Positions 1 through 5,940 of a stretch of DNA of 8,543 bases are shown here, in pieces. The DNA comes from CANJDH01 sp964443245 (GTDB taxonomy: Bacteria; Pseudomonadota; Gammaproteobacteria; Burkholderiales; JAEUOS01). The DNA lies in contig CAYUEG010000143.1 in NCBI GenBank assembly GCA_964443245.1, positions 1 to 8,543 of the forward strand, given 5' to 3'. The notes beneath the pieces were generated by a model. It ran no database searches. It was not told the DNA's origin and saw only the letters and a program-made list of their open reading frames with translations. The translations under genes were made by a program, and so were the position numbers. Position 1 is the stretch's first letter. Every line of letters starts with the position of its first letter.

Positions 1-534
1 CTGACGATCGCCAACGCGCTGTCGCATGACCTGTACTACAAGATGATTGATCCGAACGCATCCACCGCCAGGCGGGTGACGATCTCCAAGATCCTGCTGC
101 TGGTGGTGGCGCTGGCAGCGGCGGCGGTGGCGGCGCAGAAACCGGCGGACATCCTGTTCCTGGTGTCGGCGGCATTTTCGATTGCTGCGGCAGGGTTCTT
201 CCCGGCGCTGGTGCTTGGTATCTTCTGGAAGCGTGCCAGTTCGATCGGCGCGGTGCTGGGCATGGCCGCAGGCGTTGGCGTCACGATGTACTACATGGTG
301 ATGACCCAGCCCTGGCTGCGCGGCGTATTCGGGGTGACTTCGCCGGTTGCCGACAACATCTGGTGGGGTATCCAGCCGATTTCGGCCGGCATCTTTGGTG
401 TGCCGCTCGGCTTCGCGGTGATCATCATCGTCAGCTTGTTTACCCCGGCGCCCGATGAGAAGACCCAGGAACTGATCGAGCACGTGCGTTACCCGCAGCT
501 TGCAGGTGATACGCTGGTAACGCAGAACGACTGA
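1..534 (+). CDS. Sodium:solute symporter (cation/acetate symporter-like), C-terminal part
   Basis: The reading frame is open from the first base and ends in TGA at 532-534, giving 177 visible residues of a protein whose start lies outside the window. It looks like the last third of an SSS-family transporter of the ActP / VC_2705 type, which couples Na+ (or H+) entry to uptake of acetate or related short carboxylates across the inner membrane. The visible part begins in the conserved NALSHDLYYK segment. It then shows about four hydrophobic helices: around residues 30-45, 48-76 (with the family-typical AAGFFPALVLGIFWKR stretch), 79-101 and 121-149. It ends in a short hydrophilic tail containing EHVRYP. 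Full SSS proteins of this group are about 550-600 residues. The substrate is inferred from family only. A strong terminator follows directly, so this is the last gene of its transcript. Confidence 0.85.
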   Translation: MTIANALSHDLYYKMIDPNASTARRVTISKILLLVVALAAAAVAAQKPADILFLVSAAFSIAAAGFFPALVLGIFWKRASSIGAVLGMAAGVGVTMYYMVMTQPWLRGVFGVTSPVADNIWWGIQPISAGIFGVPLGFAVIIIVSLFTPAPDEKTQELIEHVRYPQLAGDTLVTQND

Positions 535-581
535 TTCGATTTAAGGAGGAGGGGCCGGAGGCAACTTCGGCTCAGCCATTG

Positions 582-613
582 CCCCGCACGCCGCAAGGCG
601 TGCGGGGTTTTTT
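582..613 (+). terminator. Intrinsic terminator of the symporter gene
   Basis: A perfect 11-bp GC-rich stem (582-592 with 597-607) carries a GCAA tetraloop (593-596, GNRA type) and is followed by six T residues (608-613), then C and three more T. It lies 47 bp after the symporter stop and ahead of the tRNA gene, so it should end the symporter transcript. Confidence 0.92.
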
Positions 614-646
614 CTTTGGGTGTGTCGGAAGTGCGCGACGCGATGC

Positions 647-652
647 TAAAAT
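647..652 (+). promoter_or_regulatory. Putative -10 box of the tRNA-Ser promoter
   Basis: TAAAAT matches the sigma-70 consensus TATAAT at five of six positions and lies 11 bp before the mature tRNA 5' end, which suits a very short leader. The -35 position about 17 bp upstream (near 624-629, GTCGGA) is a poor match, so the call rests on the -10 box and on the need for a promoter between the upstream terminator and the tRNA. Confidence 0.35.
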
Positions 653-663
653 TGCGATAATCC

Positions 664-754
664 GGAGAGATGGATGAGCGGTTTAAGTCGCACGCCTGGA
701 AAGCGTGTGTAGGTTAATAGCCTACCGCGGGTTCGAATCCCGCTCTCTCCGCCA
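664..754 (+). tRNA. tRNA-Ser (anticodon GGA)
   Basis: The cloverleaf can be read by eye. The acceptor stem is GGAGAGA (664-670) pairing with TCTCTCC (744-750), with discriminator G751 and an encoded CCA at 752-754. The anticodon stem CACGC/GCGTG (691-695, 703-707) holds the loop CTGGAAA, with anticodon GGA at 698-700 reading UCC and UCU serine codons. A long class II variable arm (GTAGGT pairing with GCCTAC, about 709-725) is typical of tRNA-Ser. The T arm is GCGGG-TTCGAAT-CCCGC (727-743). It stands alone, with no neighbouring tRNA. Confidence 0.97.
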
Positions 755-765
755 ACGACTCAGAC

Positions 766-790
766 AAAACGCCCCGTGAGGGGCGTTTTT
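766..790 (+). terminator. Intrinsic terminator of the tRNA-Ser gene
   Basis: The stem CGCCCC/GGGGCG (770-775, 780-785) has a GTGA tetraloop and is flanked by AAAA (766-769) and TTTTT (786-790), so the stem can extend by A-T pairs. It lies 12 bp after the tRNA CCA and may act in both directions. Confidence 0.88.
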
Positions 791-828
791 CATGACGGGC
801 CGCCCGGAAACCCCGAAAGCGATAGTCG

Positions 829-853
829 AAAAAAAGCCCCGCGATGCGGGGCT
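829..853 (-). terminator. Intrinsic terminator of the lipoprotein gene (leftward)
   Basis: Read on the minus strand, an 8-bp stem AGCCCCGC/GCGGGGCT (846-853 with 835-842) with a 3-nt loop runs into a tract of seven T residues (plus-strand A at 829-835). It begins about 20 bp past the lipoprotein stop codon and faces the tRNA terminator, so convergent transcription is closed from both sides. The stretch 791-828 between the two holds nothing recognisable. Confidence 0.88.
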
Positions 854-873
854 GTGCTGATGCGACTGCGGGA

Positions 874-1200
874 TCAAAGCGAGACGAAGTCGATGCCGGA
901 GTAGCTGAGTACCCCGGTCTTGGGGTCCTTGCGCAAGGTCACTTTGACGGCGGCATCGTTGGCATTGCCGTTCTCCGAATCGAACGTGCGCTTGTTGAAG
1001 GTCCAGATGACGTCGCCGGAGGAAAGGGATTCCACCGCGTCCGGCTTGCCGGCAAACGATTCGATGCCTTCGGCCGTTTGGTCGACCACTTTGCCCTGGA
1101 AGACGCTGCGTGAGTAGCCGTATTCGTTCGAACAGCCGGTGGTGAGCAGGGTGGCTGCCAGAATGACGCCACAGGTGAGTCGAGTCATGGTTCCGAGCAT
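874..1200 (-). CDS. Small predicted lipoprotein of unknown function
   Basis: This encodes a 108-residue protein. The N-terminus has a positive charge (Arg7), a hydrophobic stretch (about residues 8-20) and the lipobox-like LTTGC with Cys23 as the presumed lipidation site. Residue +2 is Ser, so the Lol rule would send the mature protein to the outer membrane. Position -3 is Thr rather than the usual Leu, a mild deviation. The mature domain of about 85 residues is hydrophilic and contains FAGKPDAVESLSSGDVIW near residues 49-66. This faintly recalls the 'GKPD...W' pattern of small BamE/SmpA-like lipoproteins, but the resemblance is too weak to assign a family. The start is fixed by an excellent Shine-Dalgarno, while the internal ATG at residue 5 would be too far from it. 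The gene lies 95 bp downstream of the channel gene in the same direction and ends at a strong terminator. Confidence 0.75.
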   Translation of the reverse strand: MLGTMTRLTCGVILAATLLTTGCSNEYGYSRSVFQGKVVDQTAEGIESFAGKPDAVESLSSGDVIWTFNKRTFDSENGNANDAAVKVTLRKDPKTGVLSYSGIDFVSL

Positions 1201-1206
1201 GGATAC

Positions 1207-1213
1207 ACCTCCT
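1207..1213 (-). promoter_or_regulatory. Ribosome binding site of the lipoprotein gene
   Basis: AGGAGGT on the minus strand, 6 nt before the ATG ending at 1200. It is the best Shine-Dalgarno of the leftward genes and decides the start codon. It also suggests that this small protein is made in quantity. Confidence 0.85.
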
Positions 1214-1295
1214 GATGAGATAGCGCGAATTTAAGCAGGCATAGCTTACAAAAGCCTTAAGCCCGTCATGGCCTTTGCCATGCCAGAGGGGCGGT

Positions 1296-2822
1296 TCAGC
1301 GCAGTCCGAAGAAGTTGCGAATACGCCCGAGCAGCTCGGCGGAGCGGCTGGCGTGGTCGTGCAGTGAGGTAGCGTCATGCCCGGCAACTGCGGCCTGCAA
1401 TGCCCCTTGGCGTGAAGCCATGATGCGCGAGAGGTGTTCGGCGATTTCGGGCCGCGAGTGGAGCACGCTTTCGAATGCCGTCTTGTCGAGCCGATAGCAC
1501 TCGACGTTGCTGCGCGCCACCACGGTGGCGCTACGCGGGGCACCGGTCAGCAAGCCCGCCTCGCCGAAAAAGCTCCCGGTTCCGAGGGTGTTGATGAAGC
1601 GCCGCTCGCTGCCGGCATTGTCGATGACAATGTCCGCCTCTCCTGCCGTCAGGATGTACAGCCAATGCGCCACATTGCCCTGTCGGGTAATGATTTCGCC
1701 TTGTGCGAACGGGGAGTAGGTCAGTCTTTCGGCGATGGTGCGCATTTCCTGTGCCGTAAGCTGCGCAAACAGATCCACAGGCTTGAGGGCTGTGAGCCGC
1801 CGTTCGATTTCGCGTTCGTGCACCGCGCGGCGGTGCTCTTCGGTCTGCTCGGTCAGGTGCAGGCCGTACTCGCGCATGGCCAGGCGCCAGCCGGCGCGCT
1901 GCAGGGCGGTGAAGAGATGGATGCGCACGGCGCTGTCGGTTGCGTCGTCGTGGCGCAGGTCAGTGAGCCAGTAGCGCAGGTCATACAAACCGTAGCCGTC
2001 TTCGAAGTTGAGCAAAACACAATTGGGTGCAGGGGTGCGTGCCGTGTGTTCGATCTCCGATTCGCGCACGGCCTGCTCCACCGCGGGAATCACGCGGGTG
2101 GGCGGGACAGAAAGGTCGATCGCAAAGCGTACGTGGCGGCGCCACTGCATCGGCTCGCCCAGCCTGCGGCCCAGCACGGTGAACCGACCCTTCATCAACG
2201 CGCTGTTCGGTACCACGATGGTTTCCCAATCGCGGGTTTCGATCGAGGTGGATCGCCAGCGAATGTCGACAACACGGCCGACGGCGTCATCAATGCGAAT
2301 CCAGTCGCCCAACTGAATCGAGCTGTCCATCTGGATCGCGATGCCGCCGAGAATGTTGCCGAGCGTATCTTGCATGGCGAAGGCCAGCACCGCTGTCATT
2401 ACCGCCGTGCTCGCCAGGATGCTGCTGGGGTCAAGGCCGGTGGCCCGCAGCCGGGTGATGATCCAGACAAAGTAGGCCAGGATGATGAGGAGGTCTTCGG
2501 CAATACGGGGCGTCGCGACTCCCGCGAGCGGCAGAAGGGCGCGGAAGATCAGCATGCCCGACAGCCGGATCAGGGCCACCCCGGAAATCAGGAAGGCAAC
2601 GTTGTAGAGGGTCGCCGCGCCTGCCGCCAGGCCTGCGCCATGCAGTACGCCCGCGGCGAGTTGGGCCAGCACGCAGCCAGCGTAGATGAGGAAGGTATTG
2701 GCGACCGACCCGCGGCTTTCGCCGCCACGATGCCAGAGCACCATCAGGCAGACGGCCGCCCAGGCGAGCAACCATGGGCTGCCCGGATGCCAGCCGTAGG
2801 CAAAGACCGTCGCTGCGTTCAT
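1296..2822 (-). CDS. MscS-family ion channel with C-terminal cyclic-nucleotide-binding domain
   Basis: This is a 508-residue inner-membrane protein, counted from ATG at 2822. The N-terminal third holds about four hydrophobic segments (near 16-30, 40-61, 66-95, 109-126). The pore-lining TM3-like helix lies at about 134-166 and contains AMQDTLGNILGG, which aligns with the E. coli MscS segment around Gln112-Gly113. The helix-kinking Gly is Asp152 here, a form common in MscS relatives. The MscS beta domain follows (about 170-215, with GDWIRI and VVPNS), then the alpha/beta domain to about 325. Residues 350-470 form a cyclic-nucleotide-binding domain. Its phosphate-binding cassette FGEAGLLTGAPRSATV (419-434) keeps the key Glu421 and Arg430 and the Ser431 equivalent to CRP Ser83, which makes cAMP binding plausible. 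The architecture matches the described bacterial cyclic nucleotide-gated (bCNG) MscS class. Whether it senses tension, ligand or both cannot be told from sequence. It follows ETF-QO by about 50 bp without an intervening terminator. Confidence 0.92.
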   Translation of the reverse strand: MNAATVFAYGWHPGSPWLLAWAAVCLMVLWHRGGESRGSVANTFLIYAGCVLAQLAAGVLHGAGLAAGAATLYNVAFLISGVALIRLSGMLIFRALLPLAGVATPRIAEDLLIILAYFVWIITRLRATGLDPSSILASTAVMTAVLAFAMQDTLGNILGGIAIQMDSSIQLGDWIRIDDAVGRVVDIRWRSTSIETRDWETIVVPNSALMKGRFTVLGRRLGEPMQWRRHVRFAIDLSVPPTRVIPAVEQAVRESEIEHTARTPAPNCVLLNFEDGYGLYDLRYWLTDLRHDDATDSAVRIHLFTALQRAGWRLAMREYGLHLTEQTEEHRRAVHEREIERRLTALKPVDLFAQLTAQEMRTIAERLTYSPFAQGEIITRQGNVAHWLYILTAGEADIVIDNAGSERRFINTLGTGSFFGEAGLLTGAPRSATVVARSNVECYRLDKTAFESVLHSRPEIAEHLSRIMASRQGALQAAVAGHDATSLHDHASRSAELLGRIRNFFGLR

Positions 2823-2827
2823 CGGCA

Positions 2828-2833
2828 CTCCTT
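2828..2833 (-). promoter_or_regulatory. Ribosome binding site deciding the channel gene start
   Basis: AAGGAG on the minus strand ends one base into a possible GTG codon (2828-2826), so that GTG cannot be used with this site. The ATG whose first base is at 2822 is 5 nt away and is the better start, shortening the protein by two residues compared with the longest reading frame. Confidence 0.75.
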
Positions 2834-2871
2834 GGCTTGATTCGCGACCCGGGTGCCCATTGTGCTACTCC

Positions 2872-4515
2872 TTACATTCCCGGATAGTTCGGACCGCCGC
2901 TACCCTCGGGCACCACCCAGTTGATGTTCTGGGTCGGATCCTTGATATCGCAGGTCTTGCAGTGCACGCAGTTTTGCGCATTGATCTGCAGGCGATCGGT
3001 GTTGTCGTCGTTCTTGACGTACTCGTAGACCCCGGCGGGGCAATAGCGCGATTCGGGGCCGGCATAGCGCGCGAGGTTGATCGCCACCGGTACCTTGTCA
3101 TCCTTGAGGGTCAGATGGATCGGCTGGTTCTCCTCGTGATTCGTATTCGAGATGAACACCGAGGAAAGGCGGTCGAAGGTGATCTTGCCATCCGGTTTCG
3201 GGTACGCAATCGGCTCGAACTGCGCGGCCGGTTTCAGGCACTCGTGGTCGGCGTGCTGGTGGTGCAGCGTCCAGGGCACATTGCCGCCCAACAATTTCTG
3301 CTCCAAACCGACCATCAGGGTGCCGGTATAAAGGCCCTTGGACATCCATTGCTTGAAGTTGCGGGCCCGGTTGAGCTCGGCGTACAACCAGCTTGACCGG
3401 AAGGCATCGGGATAAGCGGCCAGTTCGTCGTGCGCGCGCCCTGCCGCGATGGCCTCGAAAGCAGCCTCGGCCGCCAGCATCCCGGTCTTGAGTGCCGCGT
3501 GGCTACCCTTGATGCGGGAGGCATTGAGGAATCCGGCATCGTCGCCGACCAGCGCACCACCGGGAAAGACCAGTTTGGGCAGGGACAGCAAGCCACCGGC
3601 GGTAATCGCGCGCGCGCCATACGCAATCCGCTTGCCGCCTTCGAAGTAAGTGCGGATGAGCGGGTTGAGCTTGTAACGCTGGAATTCCTCGTAGGGGCTG
3701 AGATACGGGTTTTCATACGCCAGCCCCACCACGAAGCCGACTGCGACCTGGTTGTTCTCAAGGTGGTACAGAAACGAGCCGCCATAGGTACTGGTGTCAA
3801 GGGGCCAGCCTGCGGTGTGGACGACCAGGCCGGGCACATGCTTGGCGGGGTCGATTTCCCACAGTTCCTTCAGGCCGATGCCGTACACCTGCGGATCGAC
3901 GCCGTCGCGCAGCTGGTAGCGTTCCATCAGCTGCTTGCCCAGATGGCCGCGGCAACCTTCGGCAAACACCGTGTATTTGGCCACCAGCTCCATGCCTTCC
4001 TGGAAGGCATCGGTGGGGTTGCCGTCACGGCCAACGCCCATGTTTCCGGTGGCCACGCCCCGCACCGCTCCTGATTCGCTGAACAGCACCTCGGCACCGG
4101 CAAATCCCGGATAGATCTCGACTCCGAGTTCTTCGGCCTTCTGACCCAGCCAGCGGCAGACGTTGCCGAGGGAGACGATGTAATTGCCGTGGTTCTGGAA
4201 ATTGGCCGGCAGGGCGAAGTTGGGCACCTTGAAGCCGCCTGATTCGGAGAGGAACAGGAACCGGTCCTCGGTGACGGCCTGGTTGAGCGGTGCGCCATCG
4301 GCCTGCCAGCTCGGCCACAGTTCGTTCAGGGCCACAGGATCCATCACGGCGCCGGAAAGAATGTGGGCGCCAATCTCCGAACCCTTCTCGATCAGACAAA
4401 CGTTGATCTCGCTGCCCTTCTCGACGGCCAGTTGCTTCAGACGGATGGCTGCAGCCAATCCTGCCGGTCCGCCACCAACAATCAGTACGTCATATTCCAT
4501 TACTTCGCGGGTCAT
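2872..4515 (-). CDS. Electron transfer flavoprotein-ubiquinone oxidoreductase (ETF-QO)
   Basis: This 547-residue enzyme passes electrons from reduced ETF, loaded by acyl-CoA dehydrogenases and related dehydrogenases, to the quinone pool at the inner membrane through FAD and a [4Fe-4S] cluster. The FAD-binding Rossmann motif GGGPAG is at residues 14-19, followed by the acidic end of strand 2 (IEKGSEIGAH, 42-51). The second FAD contact LVGDDAGFLN is at 322-331. The C-terminal ferredoxin-like domain supplies Cys492 (RYCPAG) and Cys516, Cys519 and Cys522 (CVHCKTC), the four expected cluster ligands. It ends in the family-typical GGPNYPGM. Length is normal for a bacterial enzyme lacking a mitochondrial leader. 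The start MTREVMEYDV is preferred because similar leaders occur in relatives, but its Shine-Dalgarno is weak (AGAGAG, 8 nt away) and Met6 is possible. No etfA or etfB gene is in the window. Confidence 0.96.
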   Translation of the reverse strand: MTREVMEYDVLIVGGGPAGLAAAIRLKQLAVEKGSEINVCLIEKGSEIGAHILSGAVMDPVALNELWPSWQADGAPLNQAVTEDRFLFLSESGGFKVPNFALPANFQNHGNYIVSLGNVCRWLGQKAEELGVEIYPGFAGAEVLFSESGAVRGVATGNMGVGRDGNPTDAFQEGMELVAKYTVFAEGCRGHLGKQLMERYQLRDGVDPQVYGIGLKELWEIDPAKHVPGLVVHTAGWPLDTSTYGGSFLYHLENNQVAVGFVVGLAYENPYLSPYEEFQRYKLNPLIRTYFEGGKRIAYGARAITAGGLLSLPKLVFPGGALVGDDAGFLNASRIKGSHAALKTGMLAAEAAFEAIAAGRAHDELAAYPDAFRSSWLYAELNRARNFKQWMSKGLYTGTLMVGLEQKLLGGNVPWTLHHQHADHECLKPAAQFEPIAYPKPDGKITFDRLSSVFISNTNHEENQPIHLTLKDDKVPVAINLARYAGPESRYCPAGVYEYVKNDDNTDRLQINAQNCVHCKTCDIKDPTQNINWVVPEGSGGPNYPGM

Positions 4516-4580
4516 GTGCGCGTCTCTCTGTGTGTTGTGCTTTCCGTTGGCGGATGTCTCGAAGCGGACATTCCAGCGTG

Positions 4581-4609
4581 ATTGTCTTTCTGGCGGTTAG
4601 AGGAAGCAA
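4581..4609 (-). promoter_or_regulatory. Weak candidate sigma-70 promoter upstream of ETF-QO
   Basis: On the minus strand TTGCTT (4609-4604) and GACAAT (4586-4581) stand 17 bp apart in the 115-bp gap between the oxidoreductase stop and the ETF-QO start. Each box is only a partial match (3/6 and 4/6). No terminator hairpin is visible in this gap, so readthrough from the upstream gene is also possible. Confidence 0.22.
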
Positions 4610-4630
4610 TCAAAATTCCGTGCTCGCCAT

Positions 4631-5755
4631 TCACCGCTGACCGGTCTTGACCTTGCCCAGTACGTCCGGAAATTCGCGCGGTGCACAGCGCCAGTATTGC
4701 TTGGGCGCGTTGACGGCTGCGCCAAGTGCGGCCGCAGCATGCCAGGGCCAGCGCGGGTTGTAGAGCATCGCGCGCGCCAGCGCGACCATGTCGGATTGGC
4801 CAGATGCGACGATCTTCTCGGCCTGGTGCGGGTCGGTAATCAGGCCGACCGCAATGATCGGAAGCCCCGGCACGGCGCGACGGATCGCTTCGGCGAACGG
4901 CACCTGGTATCCTGGGCCGAGCGTGATTTTCTGCAGTGCAGGTGCGACACCGCCTGAAGAACAGTCAAGCCAGTCGCACCCGCGCGCATGGAGTTCCTTT
5001 GCCAGCGTGATGGACTGCGCCACGTCCCAGCCTCCTTCGACCCAGTCCGAGGCGGAGATCCGCACGCCGAGGGGCTTGTGCGCTGGCCATACGGCGCGCA
5101 CTGCGTCAAACGTTTCCAGGGTCATGCGCATCCGGTTGGCGAGGCTGCCCCCATAGGCATCGGTGCGTTGATTGGCGATCGGGGAAAGGAAGGAATGCAG
5201 CAGGTAGCCATGGGCGCCATGCAATTCAAGGGCGTCAATGCCCAACTGGTCGGCACGCTCTGCGGTTGCGGCGAACTGCCGGATGACTTCCTGTATGTCT
5301 GCGGTGGTCATTTCCCTGACCGGAGCCTCGCCGGGCAGGTGCGAAAGGGCGGAGGGGCCGGCCGGCAGCCACCCGTCGGGCTCGCTTGCGGGAATCAGCT
5401 GGCCACCATTCCACGGTTCGCGGCTGGAGGCTTTGCGGCCAGCATGGCCGATCTGCATGGCGATCGGCATCGACGAATGCTGACGGACGGCCTGCAACAC
5501 ATGTGCCAGGGCGGCCTGGTTGTCGTCGGAATAAAGTCCCAGGCAGCCAGGCGTGATTCGCCCCTCCGCGCACACAGCTGTGGCTTCGATCACCAGCATG
5601 CCCGCACCGGAAATGGCCAGCTGGCCCAGATGGATCAGGTGCCAGTGCTGCGCGTTACCGTCCACAGCCGAGTACTGACACATGGGGGAGATGATGATGC
5701 GGTTGGCCAGTTCGAGCTGGCCCAGACGGATCGGGGAAAAAAGGGCGGATGACAA
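4631..5755 (-). CDS. Old yellow enzyme family NADH:flavin oxidoreductase (YqjM/XenA type)
   Basis: This FMN-dependent ene-reductase of 374 residues, a TIM-barrel of the 'thermophilic-like' OYE class, reduces activated C=C bonds of enones or related compounds with NAD(P)H. Counted from the TTG at 5755, Cys26 and Tyr28 (PMCQYS), the FMN-contacting Gln101 (QIGHAGR, 101-107) and the substrate-binding His179, His182 and Tyr184 (HGAHGYL) are all in place. The barrel end shows VRISASDW (231-238) and a phosphate-binding VALARAML (324-331). Cys26 and Tyr28 carry the same numbers as in B. subtilis YqjM, with no gap in the N-terminal alignment, which supports this TTG start. The reading frame stays open upstream as far as a GTG at 6061, inside the divergent SDR gene, but has no ATG there. 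No good Shine-Dalgarno precedes the TTG. The physiological substrate is unknown. ETF-QO follows 115 bp downstream. Confidence 0.88.
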   Translation of the reverse strand: MSSALFSPIRLGQLELANRIIISPMCQYSAVDGNAQHWHLIHLGQLAISGAGMLVIEATAVCAEGRITPGCLGLYSDDNQAALAHVLQAVRQHSSMPIAMQIGHAGRKASSREPWNGGQLIPASEPDGWLPAGPSALSHLPGEAPVREMTTADIQEVIRQFAATAERADQLGIDALELHGAHGYLLHSFLSPIANQRTDAYGGSLANRMRMTLETFDAVRAVWPAHKPLGVRISASDWVEGGWDVAQSITLAKELHARGCDWLDCSSGGVAPALQKITLGPGYQVPFAEAIRRAVPGLPIIAVGLITDPHQAEKIVASGQSDMVALARAMLYNPRWPWHAAAALGAAVNAPKQYWRCAPREFPDVLGKVKTGQR

Positions 5756-5879
5756 TTCGGCGGCAATCAGAAGAAGGTCACGGGAACAGCGGGGCCAAGG
5801 GGGCCGAGCCAGGAAAAGCCGCAGCGGCGCGGCGTGAAGGCGGTAGCTGAATCTGCTCAACAGCCGACCGGTGGCGGAA

Positions 5880-5908
5880 TTGTACCGGCTTGGATTGCCA
5901 TTACACTT
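5880..5908 (+). promoter_or_regulatory. Candidate sigma-70 promoter of the SDR gene
   Basis: TTGTAC (5880-5885) and TACACT (5903-5908) are 17 bp apart, which would place the transcript start about 25 bp before the SDR ATG. Both boxes are partial matches (3/6 and 4/6). The -10 overlaps an inverted repeat (5896-5912). Confidence 0.28.
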
Positions 5909-5912
5909 GGCA
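5896..5912. repeat. Inverted repeat TGCCA-N7-TGGCA in the divergent intergenic region
   Basis: TGCCA (5896-5900) and TGGCA (5908-5912) are perfect inverted half-sites with a 7-nt spacer. They lie between the divergent oxidoreductase and SDR genes and overlap the candidate SDR -10 box. The position suits an operator, but no regulator gene is in the window and short inverted repeats arise by chance. Confidence 0.3.
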
Positions 5913-5940
5913 TCTTTACCACCTTCCTTGATGAACCTTG

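Noticed and set aside
560..583. Inverted repeat GGCAA/TTGCC between the symporter stop and its terminator
   Set aside because: It is only 5 bp with a 14-nt loop, and its 3' arm overlaps the much stronger terminator stem.
664..754. tRNA-Ser as an integration site for a mobile element
   Set aside because: No integrase gene is present and I saw no second copy of the tRNA 3' end in the window. The flanking genes look like ordinary chromosome.
1267..1282. Hairpin CATGGC-CTTT-GCCATG after the channel stop codon
   Set aside because: It is a 6-bp stem without a T tract on the minus strand, so it is not a convincing intrinsic terminator for the channel gene.
722..1543. Leftward 273-residue reading frame ending in the tRNA gene
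   Set aside because: Its C-terminus reads RERDSNPR, the well-known false peptide produced by translating a tRNA gene. It also crosses two terminators and overlaps the lipoprotein and channel genes.
1434..2840. Rightward 468-residue reading frame opposite the channel gene
   Set aside because: It is fully antisense to a clear MscS/CNB gene. Its composition is rich in Gly, Arg, His and Gln with no domain, as expected for the complement of GC-rich codons.
4988..5752. Rightward 254-residue reading frame opposite the old yellow enzyme gene
   Set aside because: It is antisense to conserved catalytic motifs of the real gene and has no recognisable domain or ribosome binding site.
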